Shown: in pieces, positions 52,107-62,665 of the stretch
Numbering within the stretch: position 1 is the first letter of the stretch
Layout: every line of letters begins with the position of its first letter
Source of the DNA: Paraburkholderia sejongensis
GTDB taxonomy: Bacteria; Pseudomonadota; Gammaproteobacteria; Burkholderiales; Burkholderiaceae
Reading direction: 5' to 3'
Length of the DNA stretch: 64,000 nucleotides
Assembly: GCF_020880815.1 (NCBI RefSeq)
Contig: NZ_JAJITD010000001.1
Span: 620,001 to 684,000 of the forward strand
Notes under the pieces: generated by a model
What the model was told of the DNA's origin: nothing
The model's database searches: none
What the model saw: only the letters and a program-made list of their open reading frames with translations
Made by a program: the position numbers and the translations under genes

Positions 52107-54905
52107 CTAGTGACTGCCGCTGCCGTCCGCGTCGTTACGCGCCTGCAGCGAACTGGCCGGCGCCACGCAGTGCGCGTTTTCGACCCGGATCAGCGGCGCC
52201 TGCCGGTCCTCTTTCGCGACCCGGTACGGCAGCGAACACCAGCCGTCTTCGTCATCGCTCCATTTGACCGTCACCCTGCCCTCGTCTTTCGGCACCCGCG
52301 CGTACACCAGCCCGCCCTGCCCGACCACGCCGATCACCGCGCCGTGCGCATCGCCGTCGAGCACGTTCGCGCCGAGCGGCAACGGCGTGCCGTCCGCCTG
52401 GGTGGCCTCGATCAGCAGCGCGTGGCCGGTACGCGTATCGAAGCGCAGCCGCACGATCGAACCCGCGTACGGCGCGACCCGCAGCTGATTGGTCGTCAGC
52501 TCCGCGTTCTGGTTGATGCCCTTCGCGTCGAGCGCGACGTCGTTGTACTGGTACGGCGTCAGCCACGGCACGATCGCGAAACCCCAGCGGTCGATCTTCG
52601 CGCCGAGCCCGTTGCGCACCTGCGCGCCTTGCGCGCCCTTCGCTTCGACGACGCCGAACGTATCGCCGACATACGGGCCGAGCGTCAGCCCGCCCGGATG
52701 CAGCACCGCCGCGCCGCGCGCATTCACACCCGCCTGCCAGAAACCATTGCCCTGCGTATAGTTGCCGCCGGCGGTGACATTCGAGAAATTCTTCTGCAGG
52801 TTCGCGCTCGCGGTGCGGGCCGCGTTGTCGGTCTGCGCCGCCGCGCTGAGCCCGTAGCTGAGCGTCTTTGCGGCGTCGACGGTGCCGCTCACCGACGCTT
52901 GCAGCGAGGTGCCCTGGCCCGTACCGCTCGCCACGCTGCCCGAGACCGATGCGCTGTTGCCGAGCGGAATCGACACCGTCAGCATGTACAGATTCGACGA
53001 GTCTGCCGACGTCACCGCCGCTCTGCTACCCGTGACCAGATTCGGCATGCCGGTGCTGTACAGCGTGCTCGACTTCTGCCGGATGAACGACAGGTTGTAG
53101 CTGATCGCGCGATAGTGATTGTTGTAGCTGAACTGGAACTGCGTATCGCGCGGACGCCCGCCGTAATAGCTGGTCAGCGCGCCGGACAGCGACAGCGCGC
53201 CGTAGCCGCCGAGCGTCTGATTGATGTTCACGGTCGCCTGATCGCGCTGCTGGTAGGTCGTCGAACTCCATGCGTCGCCACGCTCCTCGGCAGCCTGCGA
53301 GCCGAGCGAATCGACAAAATCGCGGTAGCCGCGGGTCGAATAGCGATAGCCGGCCAGCGCGAGCGTGGTGCCGGTCTGCTGGATCGTGTGGCTGTAATTG
53401 AGCGAGCTGCGCCAGCCGTTGACCGGCTGGCCGTTCGCATCGCGCGCGTTCGACCACGCGAGGTTCGCGCCGAACGCGCCCGCGCGGGTGCCGAGCACCA
53501 CGCCGCCCAGCACCGACTGGTAGCGATCGGACACGCGCAGCCCGCCGTTCGCGGTCAGGAGATTGGTCAGCCCGCGCTCGTAGGTCAGATCGACGAACTT
53601 CGCGTTGCTGCCCTCCACCTGGCGCACCTGGCCGGCGGTGAAGCTGTAATGCGACACGCCGGGTCGCAACGAATTGGGCAGCGCCGAAAACGGCACCGAG
53701 AATGTCGAGACCTGGCCGTCCGCTTCGATCACCTGAACCGACAGATCGCCCTGGTAGCTGGTCGGATTCAGATCGCGAATCGCGAACGGGCCCGGCGCAA
53801 CCGAGCTCTGGTAGATGATGTTGCCGTTCTGGCTGACGATCACGCGCGCATTGGTGCGCGCGACGCCGTTGACGACCGGCGCGTAGCCGCGCATCGACTC
53901 GGGCAACATGCGGTCGTCGGTTTCGAGATGCACACCGGTATAGGCGACCGAGCTGAGCAGGTTGCCGCCGGTGAAGCTCTGCCCCAGCGTGATCTGGCTG
54001 TTCAGTTGCGGCAGCGGCCGCTCCGCGTACGCGCGAATGTTGTTCCAGTTGCTCTGACGCGCGCCGCCGCTGCCCGACCACGTATAGGCGGCCTGCTCGT
54101 GAAAACGCCACAGGCCGACGTTCAGGCCCGCGTTGATGCCGGTATACAGGGAGTCCGAACGAATCCCGTACGACGATGACGTGTACGCGTTGGTGTCGTA
54201 GTTGAAGTACGCCGCGGTGGTGCCGGCGTCGAGCTGGCTGATATCCACCGAGCCGCGCGCAACCTGTTTCATGCGTGCCTGCGGCACCGTCAGGTTCACG
54301 CGCAGCCGCGCCTGATCGAAGCTCGCGGTCGCGCCGGGCACGCGTTCGCTCAGCGCGACGCAGGCGTGATCCGGCGTGGTCTCGACTGCGGCCGGTGCGT
54401 GCGCATCGGCCGCGCCGGTCTCGCCCGCTACGGCGCTCGCACCTCGTGTGTCAGCGCGCGTGTCAGCAACTTCGCCGACCAGCACGCCAGCGGCGTCAAG
54501 CAGCGCGTCGCTCAGACACGGCTGAACCTGCGCATTCGCGCTCTTGCGAAATTCGATCGTGCGCCGCTCGAAGAACACGTCGTTGACGTAGAGGTCCGCT
54601 TCATAGGTCCCGGGTTCGATCGTATTGGCCTTGTTGAAGCGCTCGATATCGGTCACGCGCAGCGGCGAGCCGAGCAGCAGTCGGCTATCGAAGCGGTACG
54701 CGTCGTCGCCGGCCGCCTCGGGCGCATCGCCGGCGCTCGCGCGAGCGGACTCGTCCGGCGCTGCCGTCTCCGTCGTCTCCGCCGTCACGACCGGTGCGGC
54801 CTCGCCGGCCCACGCGTTGCCGAGCGCCGCGACCAGCAGCGCGAGCGGAACATGACGCGGCAGAGGTCCGGAGCTGGACGCGCGCCCCCGTGCACGTACG
54901 CTCAC
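52107..54905 (-). CDS. Fimbrial outer-membrane usher (PapC/FimD family)
   Basis: This 932-residue protein has a signal region, an N-terminal periplasmic domain (YRFDSRLLLGSPLRVTDIERFNKANTIEPGTYEADLYVND, the chaperone-binding part), a 24-strand barrel with plug (QNGNIIYQSSVAPGPFAIRDLNPTSYQGDLSVQVIEADG) and two C-terminal domains (GLVYARVPKDEGRVTVKW). It secretes and assembles the subunits. The start is a GTG that abuts the TAG of the upstream chaperone. Length is slightly above the 830-870 typical range because of a long Thr/Glu/Ala-rich leader. Confidence 0.93.
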   Translation of the reverse strand: MSVRARGRASSSGPLPRHVPLALLVAALGNAWAGEAAPVVTAETTETAAPDESARASAGDAPEAAGDDAYRFDSRLLLGSPLRVTDIERFNKANTIEPGTYEADLYVNDVFFERRTIEFRKSANAQVQPCLSDALLDAAGVLVGEVADTRADTRGASAVAGETGAADAHAPAAVETTPDHACVALSERVPGATASFDQARLRVNLTVPQARMKQVARGSVDISQLDAGTTAAYFNYDTNAYTSSSYGIRSDSLYTGINAGLNVGLWRFHEQAAYTWSGSGGARQSNWNNIRAYAERPLPQLNSQITLGQSFTGGNLLSSVAYTGVHLETDDRMLPESMRGYAPVVNGVARTNARVIVSQNGNIIYQSSVAPGPFAIRDLNPTSYQGDLSVQVIEADGQVSTFSVPFSALPNSLRPGVSHYSFTAGQVRQVEGSNAKFVDLTYERGLTNLLTANGGLRVSDRYQSVLGGVVLGTRAGAFGANLAWSNARDANGQPVNGWRSSLNYSHTIQQTGTTLALAGYRYSTRGYRDFVDSLGSQAAEERGDAWSSTTYQQRDQATVNINQTLGGYGALSLSGALTSYYGGRPRDTQFQFSYNNHYRAISYNLSFIRQKSSTLYSTGMPNLVTGSRAAVTSADSSNLYMLTVSIPLGNSASVSGSVASGTGQGTSLQASVSGTVDAAKTLSYGLSAAAQTDNAARTASANLQKNFSNVTAGGNYTQGNGFWQAGVNARGAAVLHPGGLTLGPYVGDTFGVVEAKGAQGAQVRNGLGAKIDRWGFAIVPWLTPYQYNDVALDAKGINQNAELTTNQLRVAPYAGSIVRLRFDTRTGHALLIEATQADGTPLPLGANVLDGDAHGAVIGVVGQGGLVYARVPKDEGRVTVKWSDDEDGWCSLPYRVAKEDRQAPLIRVENAHCVAPASSLQARNDADGSGSH

Positions 54906-55649
54906 CTAGCGTACCTCGCGGCCACTCTCCAGCGAGCGCTCGAGTTTGCGGATCGCGCCGTAGTCGTCGACGTACTCGACGCTGACCGAGCGGGCCTCGC
55001 TCGCATTCGCACAGCCGCCGCTCAGCGGCCACGTCGCGTCGCCGCGCGGGCTCAGCATGTCGCCCTTGAACGTCGCGCTCGTCGCGCCGCACGTAACCGT
55101 GCCGCCCAGCACCGTCACGTAATAACCGGCAGGATTGACGACCGCCAGTTGCGGCGCGCCGCGCTTCGCGTCGACGCGAAACGTCAGCTTGCCCGGCGCG
55201 TCGGCCGCGCTGCCCGCGATCCCGGCCGGCCGGTAGAACAGCTTCAGACGGTTTCTCAGCAGAATCAGCATCTGATTCTTGTCCGCGTACTCGGCGCGCT
55301 GCGACGGAATCTGCAGCGTGTTCAGATAGAACACCGATTCACGGTCCTGTGGCAGTGCGTTGCCGGTGAACACGACGCGCACCATCTGCCCGGCTTTCGG
55401 CTCGATGCGAAACACCGGCGGCGTCACGACGAACGGCGCATCGGCCTTCTCCGGCGTCGAGTCCGGATCGCCGCTGTCGATCCACACCTGCATCACGCTC
55501 GGGCTATCGTCTTCGTTGGTGAACTGCAGCGACTGCTCGCGCGCATCGCCGGGATAGATCACCCGCGTATGGGGAATGACGACGCTCGCGGCGGCACTGC
55601 CCGACACGAGCGCAAGAAGGAGCGCCAGTACTCGAATTCGCTGGTTCAT
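54906..55649 (-). CDS. Periplasmic fimbrial chaperone, copy 1
   Basis: This 247-residue PapD-like chaperone has a signal peptide (MNQRIRVLALLLALVSGSAAAS), then SVVIPHTRVIYPGDAREQSLQFTNEDDSPSVMQVWID and the signature ESVFYLNTLQIPSQ. It lies between fimA and the usher, the canonical position. The second chaperone at the operon end suggests division of labour between major subunit and adhesin. Confidence 0.93.
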   Translation of the reverse strand: MNQRIRVLALLLALVSGSAAASVVIPHTRVIYPGDAREQSLQFTNEDDSPSVMQVWIDSGDPDSTPEKADAPFVVTPPVFRIEPKAGQMVRVVFTGNALPQDRESVFYLNTLQIPSQRAEYADKNQMLILLRNRLKLFYRPAGIAGSAADAPGKLTFRVDAKRGAPQLAVVNPAGYYVTVLGGTVTCGATSATFKGDMLSPRGDATWPLSGGCANASEARSVSVEYVDDYGAIRKLERSLESGREVR

Positions 55650-55752
55650 CGGAACACTTCTGAGAAATTCGCGGCAGCCCCTGCCGCGGGGGAATTAGTT
55701 CGTCCTGCGAATCGTGCGGGCCGGAGCGACCCGCACGATCGGACTGCCTGCG

Positions 55753-56295
55753 TTACTGGTAGCTGACCGAGTACTGCACGCTGCCCAGCACCGAACCGGC
55801 CGTAGCGCCGCCGGTTTCGCTGATGTACTGGACGCCGTAGTCATAGCTGGCGGTAGTCGCACCGGCCGCGATGCTCAGACCCGGTGCCGCGTAGCCGTTC
55901 ACACCGCTCAGATCGAACGGCGTGCCGGGGGTTTTCGGATCGAGCAGTTGCAGCGCGACGTTGGTGGCCGTGCCGGTGTTGCCGAGGTTGCCGGCGGTCG
56001 TCACCTGATTGCCGACGAACACGGTGCTGGCTGCCTGCGCGGTGGTGGTCGGCGCCATGCAGCCCGACAGGCCGATCGAGAACGTGGTCAGGCCCGCAGT
56101 GTCGCCCGGGGTGGCGAGCGACGTGGCGGAGACCGTCGGCAGCAGAACGGTGGGATTGGCGGCGTTGCCATTGATCGCGACCGAACAGGTCTGATCGGAG
56201 ACTTCGCCCTGGAAGTTGATGGTGTTGGTGGACGCAGCAAAACTGAGAACTGGAAGAGTCATCAGCGCCGCCGCGAGAAGGTGTTTTTTCGACAT
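55753..56295 (-). CDS. Type 1 fimbrial major subunit (FimA-like)
   Basis: This 180-residue pilin has a signal peptide (MSKKHLLAAALMTLPVLSFAAS), the N-terminal extension used in donor-strand exchange (NTINFQGEVSDQTCSVAINGN with the first Cys), the second Cys in GLSGCMAP and the C-terminal penultimate Tyr (YSVSYQ). It forms the fimbrial rod. It is the first gene of the operon; a 9-bp inverted repeat overlaps its ribosome-binding region. Confidence 0.92.
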   Translation of the reverse strand: MSKKHLLAAALMTLPVLSFAASTNTINFQGEVSDQTCSVAINGNAANPTVLLPTVSATSLATPGDTAGLTTFSIGLSGCMAPTTTAQAASTVFVGNQVTTAGNLGNTGTATNVALQLLDPKTPGTPFDLSGVNGYAAPGLSIAAGATTASYDYGVQYISETGGATAGSVLGSVQYSVSYQ

Positions 56296-56301
56296 GTTTT
56301 A

Positions 56302-56398
56302 GCCTTGGGGATTGAAAGGGTCGCCGCTTTGAGCAGCGACGCGATTCTGGACTGTCACGTCTTTGATCGAAATAAGACGGGTCCGAAACCCCCAAGGC
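56302..56398. repeat. 9-bp inverted repeat bracketing 79 bases in the fimA leader
   Basis: GCCTTGGGG at 56302-56310 and its exact complement CCCCAAGGC at 56390-56398 flank a 79-base segment. The near copy overlaps the presumed fimA ribosome-binding region (CCCCAAGG on the coding strand). With flanking partial matches, 11 of 13 positions pair. Confidence 0.6.
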
Positions 56399-56560
56399 AA
56401 TTTTGTTCGTTATCCGATTCCCTTCCGATAAACCCTGCCAGTGACCGGTAGCAGCAAAATGCGCGCTACGTAGAAGAAAAACTCAACACTCGATCCAGTA
56501 GCGAATTGTCGGCCCCTGCTGCTCGACCTTGAGCACCCGATAACGCTGACCGCGCGCCAT

Positions 56561-56606
56561 AAAAAAAACGGTGCGCTCGCCGGGTGATTACCGGCAAGCG
56601 CACCGT
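56561..56606 (-). terminator. Intrinsic terminator of katG
   Basis: A 16-bp stem (ACGGTGCGCT-YGCCGG, one G/T-type mismatch) with a 7-base loop is followed on the minus strand by eight Ts. It is the best intrinsic terminator in the window and lies about 80 bases after the katG stop. Confidence 0.9.
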
Positions 56607-56682
56607 CTGGTACCAGGCATCGCTGCCGGGCAATGCGGCTAGCGCCGCGTGCCCGGCGAGAATGCCGCGAAACCGGCAGCCG

Positions 56683-59493
<2,811 letters not shown>

Positions 59494-60738
59494 GTGTCCA
59501 AAGCCGCGTCTCACGCTGATTCTCATGCTGCGCTCGCCACCGTGCGGCCCGTCGAATCGCTCGTCGTGCCGGAGTTGCTCGACGGCCGCGACGGCACCAA
59601 TCGCGGCGCCCTCGAAAATTCGCAACTGTCGGCCCGCAACGATCTCGACGCGGTGCGCGCATGGCTGTCCAACTACGCGGACACCAAGACCACCTCCGAC
59701 AATTACCGCAAGGAAGCCGAGCGGCTGCTGCTGTGGGCGGTCGTGCAGCTCGGCAAGCCGCTGTCGTCGCTGACCCATGAGGATCTGCTGCTGTTCAAGG
59801 CGTTCATCGCCGATCCGCAGCCGGCCGCGCGCTGGGTGTCGGCCAGCGGCGGCAAGTTCGCGCGCGGCGACGAGCGCTGGCGGCCGTTCAACGGGCCGCT
59901 GTCGCCGGCCAGCCAGCGTCAGGCGCTGATCATCCTGAACGCGATGTTCACGTGGCTGGTCAACGCCGGCTACCTGCGCGGCAACCCGATGGCGCTGCTG
60001 CGGCAACGCGCGAAGCGTTCTGCGCCGCGCGTCACGCGCTATCTGTCGGTCTCGCTGTGGGACGAGGTCAAACTGTTCGTCGAGCAACTGCCGCGCGACA
60101 CCGATGCTCAACGCGCGTACTACGCGCGCTGCCGCTGGCTCAGCACGCTGTTCTATCTGCAGGGGATGCGCATTTCGGAAGTGGCCGGCGGGCAGATGGG
60201 CCAGTTCTTCCGCCGGCTCGGCGCCGACGGGCAGGATCAGTGGTGGCTGGAGACGCTCGGCAAAGGCGACAAGGAGCGGATCGTGCCGGTGTCGGGCGAG
60301 CTGATCCAGGAGCTGCGCAGCTATCGCACGATGAACGGACTGCCCGCGTTGCCGAGCCGCTCCGAGGACACCCCGCTGGTGTTGCCGTTCAAGGGCCGCA
60401 ATCGCTGCCTGTCGCGCTCGGCGATTCACGACGCGATCAAGGGCATCTTCGCGGGCGCGGCGACGTGGCTGCGCGCACGCGGGCCGCAATTCGCCGATCG
60501 CGCGGACGAACTCGAACGGGCGTCCGCGCACTGGCTGCGCCACACGGCCGGCTCGCACCAGGCCGACGGCGGCGTCGACCTGCGCACGATTCGCGACAAT
60601 CTCGGCCACGTCTCGCTGAATACGACCAGTCTTTATCTGCACACCGAGGACGATACGCGCCATACCGAGACCGTAAAGCGCCACCGGATGAACTGGGACA
60701 CGACCGGTTCCAAAGACGGCAAGGCGGGCGGCAATTGA
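59494..60738 (+). CDS. Tyrosine recombinase / integrase
   Basis: This 414-residue protein has an N-terminal SAM-like core-binding domain (about 50-180; NDLDAVRAWLSNYADTKTTSDNYRKEAERLLLW) and a catalytic domain with Arg226 in GMRISEVAGG, a beta-hairpin Lys in GKGDKERIVP, His346 and Arg349 in HWLRHTAGSH, His372 in LGHVS and the nucleophile Tyr381 in SLYLH. All catalytic residues are present. The start is a GTG with AAGGAG eleven bases ahead. No phage or integron gene surrounds it, so it may be a stand-alone chromosomal recombinase. Confidence 0.92.
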   Translation: MSKAASHADSHAALATVRPVESLVVPELLDGRDGTNRGALENSQLSARNDLDAVRAWLSNYADTKTTSDNYRKEAERLLLWAVVQLGKPLSSLTHEDLLLFKAFIADPQPAARWVSASGGKFARGDERWRPFNGPLSPASQRQALIILNAMFTWLVNAGYLRGNPMALLRQRAKRSAPRVTRYLSVSLWDEVKLFVEQLPRDTDAQRAYYARCRWLSTLFYLQGMRISEVAGGQMGQFFRRLGADGQDQWWLETLGKGDKERIVPVSGELIQELRSYRTMNGLPALPSRSEDTPLVLPFKGRNRCLSRSAIHDAIKGIFAGAATWLRARGPQFADRADELERASAHWLRHTAGSHQADGGVDLRTIRDNLGHVSLNTTSLYLHTEDDTRHTETVKRHRMNWDTTGSKDGKAGGN

Positions 60739-60742
60739 ATCA

Positions 60743-60773
60743 GGCAATCACGCGGCACCCGCCGCGCATTGCC
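60743..60773 (+). terminator. Imperfect hairpin after the recombinase
   Basis: GGCAATCACGCGG pairs with CCGCGCATTGCC with one bulge a few bases after the stop codon. No clear T-run follows, so it is weak evidence. Confidence 0.4.
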
Positions 60774-60991
60774 AGTATTGTCTCGCGCAGATCGAACAGC
60801 CAGCCTGTTTTGTTTTAATTCATTCCGCGCGCATAAAATCCGCTCTGCCCGTCCGGCCAATTGGTTTTCCGTTGTAACCGGACGTAATGATTGAATCCGC
60901 ATCAATCCGTATTCGCATATCAAGAACATTAAGCCCCGGTCGTTAATAAACCGTCGTTCGACAAATAATCAATACGAACCGGGGAAACAAT

Positions 60992-61615
60992 TTGAATACC
61001 ATTACCAGCGCATTACTGGCGTCGGCCGCGGCCGCGACCCTGCTGGCAGGCTGCGCGACCAACGAGCAAGGTCAGCTCGTGATCGATCCGAACCGCGTCA
61101 ACCAGGTGATCGTCAGCGCGCTGACGCCGCCGCCCGCCGTCGTCGTCGAGTCCGAGCCCGTCTATCAGCCGATGCCGACCGATATGTACGTCGCCAACGT
61201 GGTCGATCGCGACGTCGTGATCGTCGGCGGCGATACCTATATCTGGGCGGTCGGCCCGGACGGCATCCGGCATCGTCAGTTCTATGCCCATGGCGATCAT
61301 CGCGCCGAGGTGTTTCATCGCCGCGAGGAGCTGCATCACGTGTTGGCGAACCATGACGGCCATCTGCCGGCGCATGGGTTCGGCGGCGAGCATCCGCGCG
61401 AAGGGCATCCCGGCGGCGAGCATCCACCGTTCGGGCGTCCGGGCGGCCCGGCGCCGGGACCGATGCTGGCCGGTCACGGACAACCGCCGGGATCCGCGCC
61501 GATGATGGCGGGCCACCCGCAGCCGCCGCACGCCGACATGCACGCGGCCGCCCCGGGCCGGCCGGCTCCCGCGCCGGCACAGAGACCGGCGCCGAAGGAT
61601 CCGAAGAAGTCGTAA
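60992..61615 (+). CDS. Lipoprotein with His/Pro/Gly-rich tail
   Basis: This 207-residue protein starts with a lipoprotein signal (MNTITSALLASAAAATLLAGCATNEQ, lipobox LAGC), a short folded part (about 25-115; DMYVANVVDRDVVIVGGDTYIWAVGPDGIRHRQFY), then a His/Pro/Gly/Ala-rich tail (GHPGGEHPPFGRPGGPAPGPM) that could bind metal or lie disordered. The start is a TTG after GGGGAAA. Function unknown; similar proteins are found in Burkholderiaceae envelopes. Confidence 0.7.
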   Translation: MNTITSALLASAAAATLLAGCATNEQGQLVIDPNRVNQVIVSALTPPPAVVVESEPVYQPMPTDMYVANVVDRDVVIVGGDTYIWAVGPDGIRHRQFYAHGDHRAEVFHRREELHHVLANHDGHLPAHGFGGEHPREGHPGGEHPPFGRPGGPAPGPMLAGHGQPPGSAPMMAGHPQPPHADMHAAAPGRPAPAPAQRPAPKDPKKS

Positions 61616-62065
61616 CGCGCTCCTACGCTGGTCCGCGCCGCGCGCAAGCAGGCGCGGCCAGTGTGCGATTGCCGCGCGCCCCGCCTGCGCCGGTCCCTCC
61701 TCACGAAGTCCCTCCACTCCCCCAACTCCCCGCCAATCCCACCCCATTGCCCGCTAGAATTGCCGGCTTTGCCCGCGTCGGGCGCGCCGCAAGGCAAAAT
61801 ACGGGTTTTGCGCGCGCCGGGGGCGCGGCCGAAGCCGCCTCGTGCAACGCGGATGCCCCGCCCGCACGGCCGGAGCGCTGCGCACTCGAAGAGCCGCATG
61901 GCCAGCCGCGCGTACCACGGTTCGCGTCCGGACCACGGCTGCCGCCGGCCACCGCGCGCAACCCGCAACATCACGGCCCCGTCCGGCCCGTCGAGGCTTT
62001 CGAGCCCGGCGCCCGCGGCGCGGCACGGACCGCTCGTCCGTTGACAGAGCAGATCAGGAGCCTTT
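61616..62065. other. Gap of 450 bases before DUF2760
   Basis: Very GC-rich with long but poor frames on both strands; I support none of them. A promoter-like CTAGAAT box (TAGAAT at 61755-61760) and CAGGAG before the next ATG suggest the DUF2760 operon starts here with a leader of about 300 bases. Confidence 0.45.
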
Positions 62066-62665
62066 ATGAGCGATTCGAACCCATCCTTTGCCCGCCGGAT
62101 TTCACTGGCCGTCGGCGCATTTTTCAGCATCCTCGGCAATCGCGAGTTCGCCGCCGACGTGCTGCGCCTGCGTAACGGCGCAACGATCGGCGCAACCGCC
62201 GGCGCGGCCGCTGCCCCGGCGGCGGCCCCCACCCCCGCGCCGGCCCCGCAGCCGAAGCCGCAACCCGCGCCGGTGCTCAAACAGGCGAGCCCCGACGCCG
62301 CGCTGCAACTGCTCGGCCTGCTGCAACGCGACGCGCGCCTGATCGATTTCGTCGAGGAAGACATCAAGGGCTATAGCGACGCCGATATCGGCGCGGCCGC
62401 CCGCCTCGTCCACGAAGGCTGCCGCGCGACGCTGCGCGAGCACTTTACGATCCGCCCGGTGCGCGACGAAGCCGAAGGCAGCCGCGTGACGCTGCCCGAA
62501 GGTTTCGACGCGAGCGCGGTGCGCCTGACCGGCAACGTGGTCGGCAGCGCGCCGTTCAGCGGCAGCATCAGCCATCGCGGCTGGCGCGTCGACGACGTGC
62601 GTCTGCCGAAACTCGCGGACGGCCACAATGCGAAGATCATCGCGCCGGCGGAGGTGGAACTGTGA
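62066..62665 (+). CDS. DUF2760-domain protein
   Basis: This 199-residue protein has an N-terminal stretch with a weak hydrophobic helix (SLAVGAFFSILGN), a Pro/Ala linker (about 45-72) and a compact domain (AALQLLGLLQRDARLIDFVEEDIKGYSDADIGAAARLVHEGCRATLREHF, ending KIIAPAEVEL). This matches DUF2760. Such genes are often followed by an Hsp70-like gene, as here, so I infer a client or adaptor role. A good GGAG precedes the ATG. Its stop overlaps the next start (GTGA). Confidence 0.8.
   Translation: MSDSNPSFARRISLAVGAFFSILGNREFAADVLRLRNGATIGATAGAAAAPAAAPTPAPAPQPKPQPAPVLKQASPDAALQLLGLLQRDARLIDFVEEDIKGYSDADIGAAARLVHEGCRATLREHFTIRPVRDEAEGSRVTLPEGFDASAVRLTGNVVGSAPFSGSISHRGWRVDDVRLPKLADGHNAKIIAPAEVEL

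Larger units (their letters stand above)
56296..56682. other. Leader of fimA and 3' region of katG, 387 bases
   Basis: The stretch holds a 9-bp inverted repeat next to the fimA start, the presumed fimbrial promoter upstream of it, and the katG terminator. I see no gene. Confidence 0.6.

Noticed and set aside
52023..54179. 718-codon plus-strand frame over the usher
   Set aside because: Shadow of the usher gene; Arg/Ala-rich with no recognisable feature.
61474..62367. 297-codon minus-strand frame in the gap before DUF2760
   Set aside because: It overlaps two plus-strand genes at both ends, and composition is low-complexity; no conserved motif or ribosome site.
62066..62665. Pro/Ala linker of DUF2760 as a membrane anchor
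   Set aside because: It lacks a hydrophobic run long enough to cross a membrane; the only hydrophobic stretch is short and near the N-terminus.
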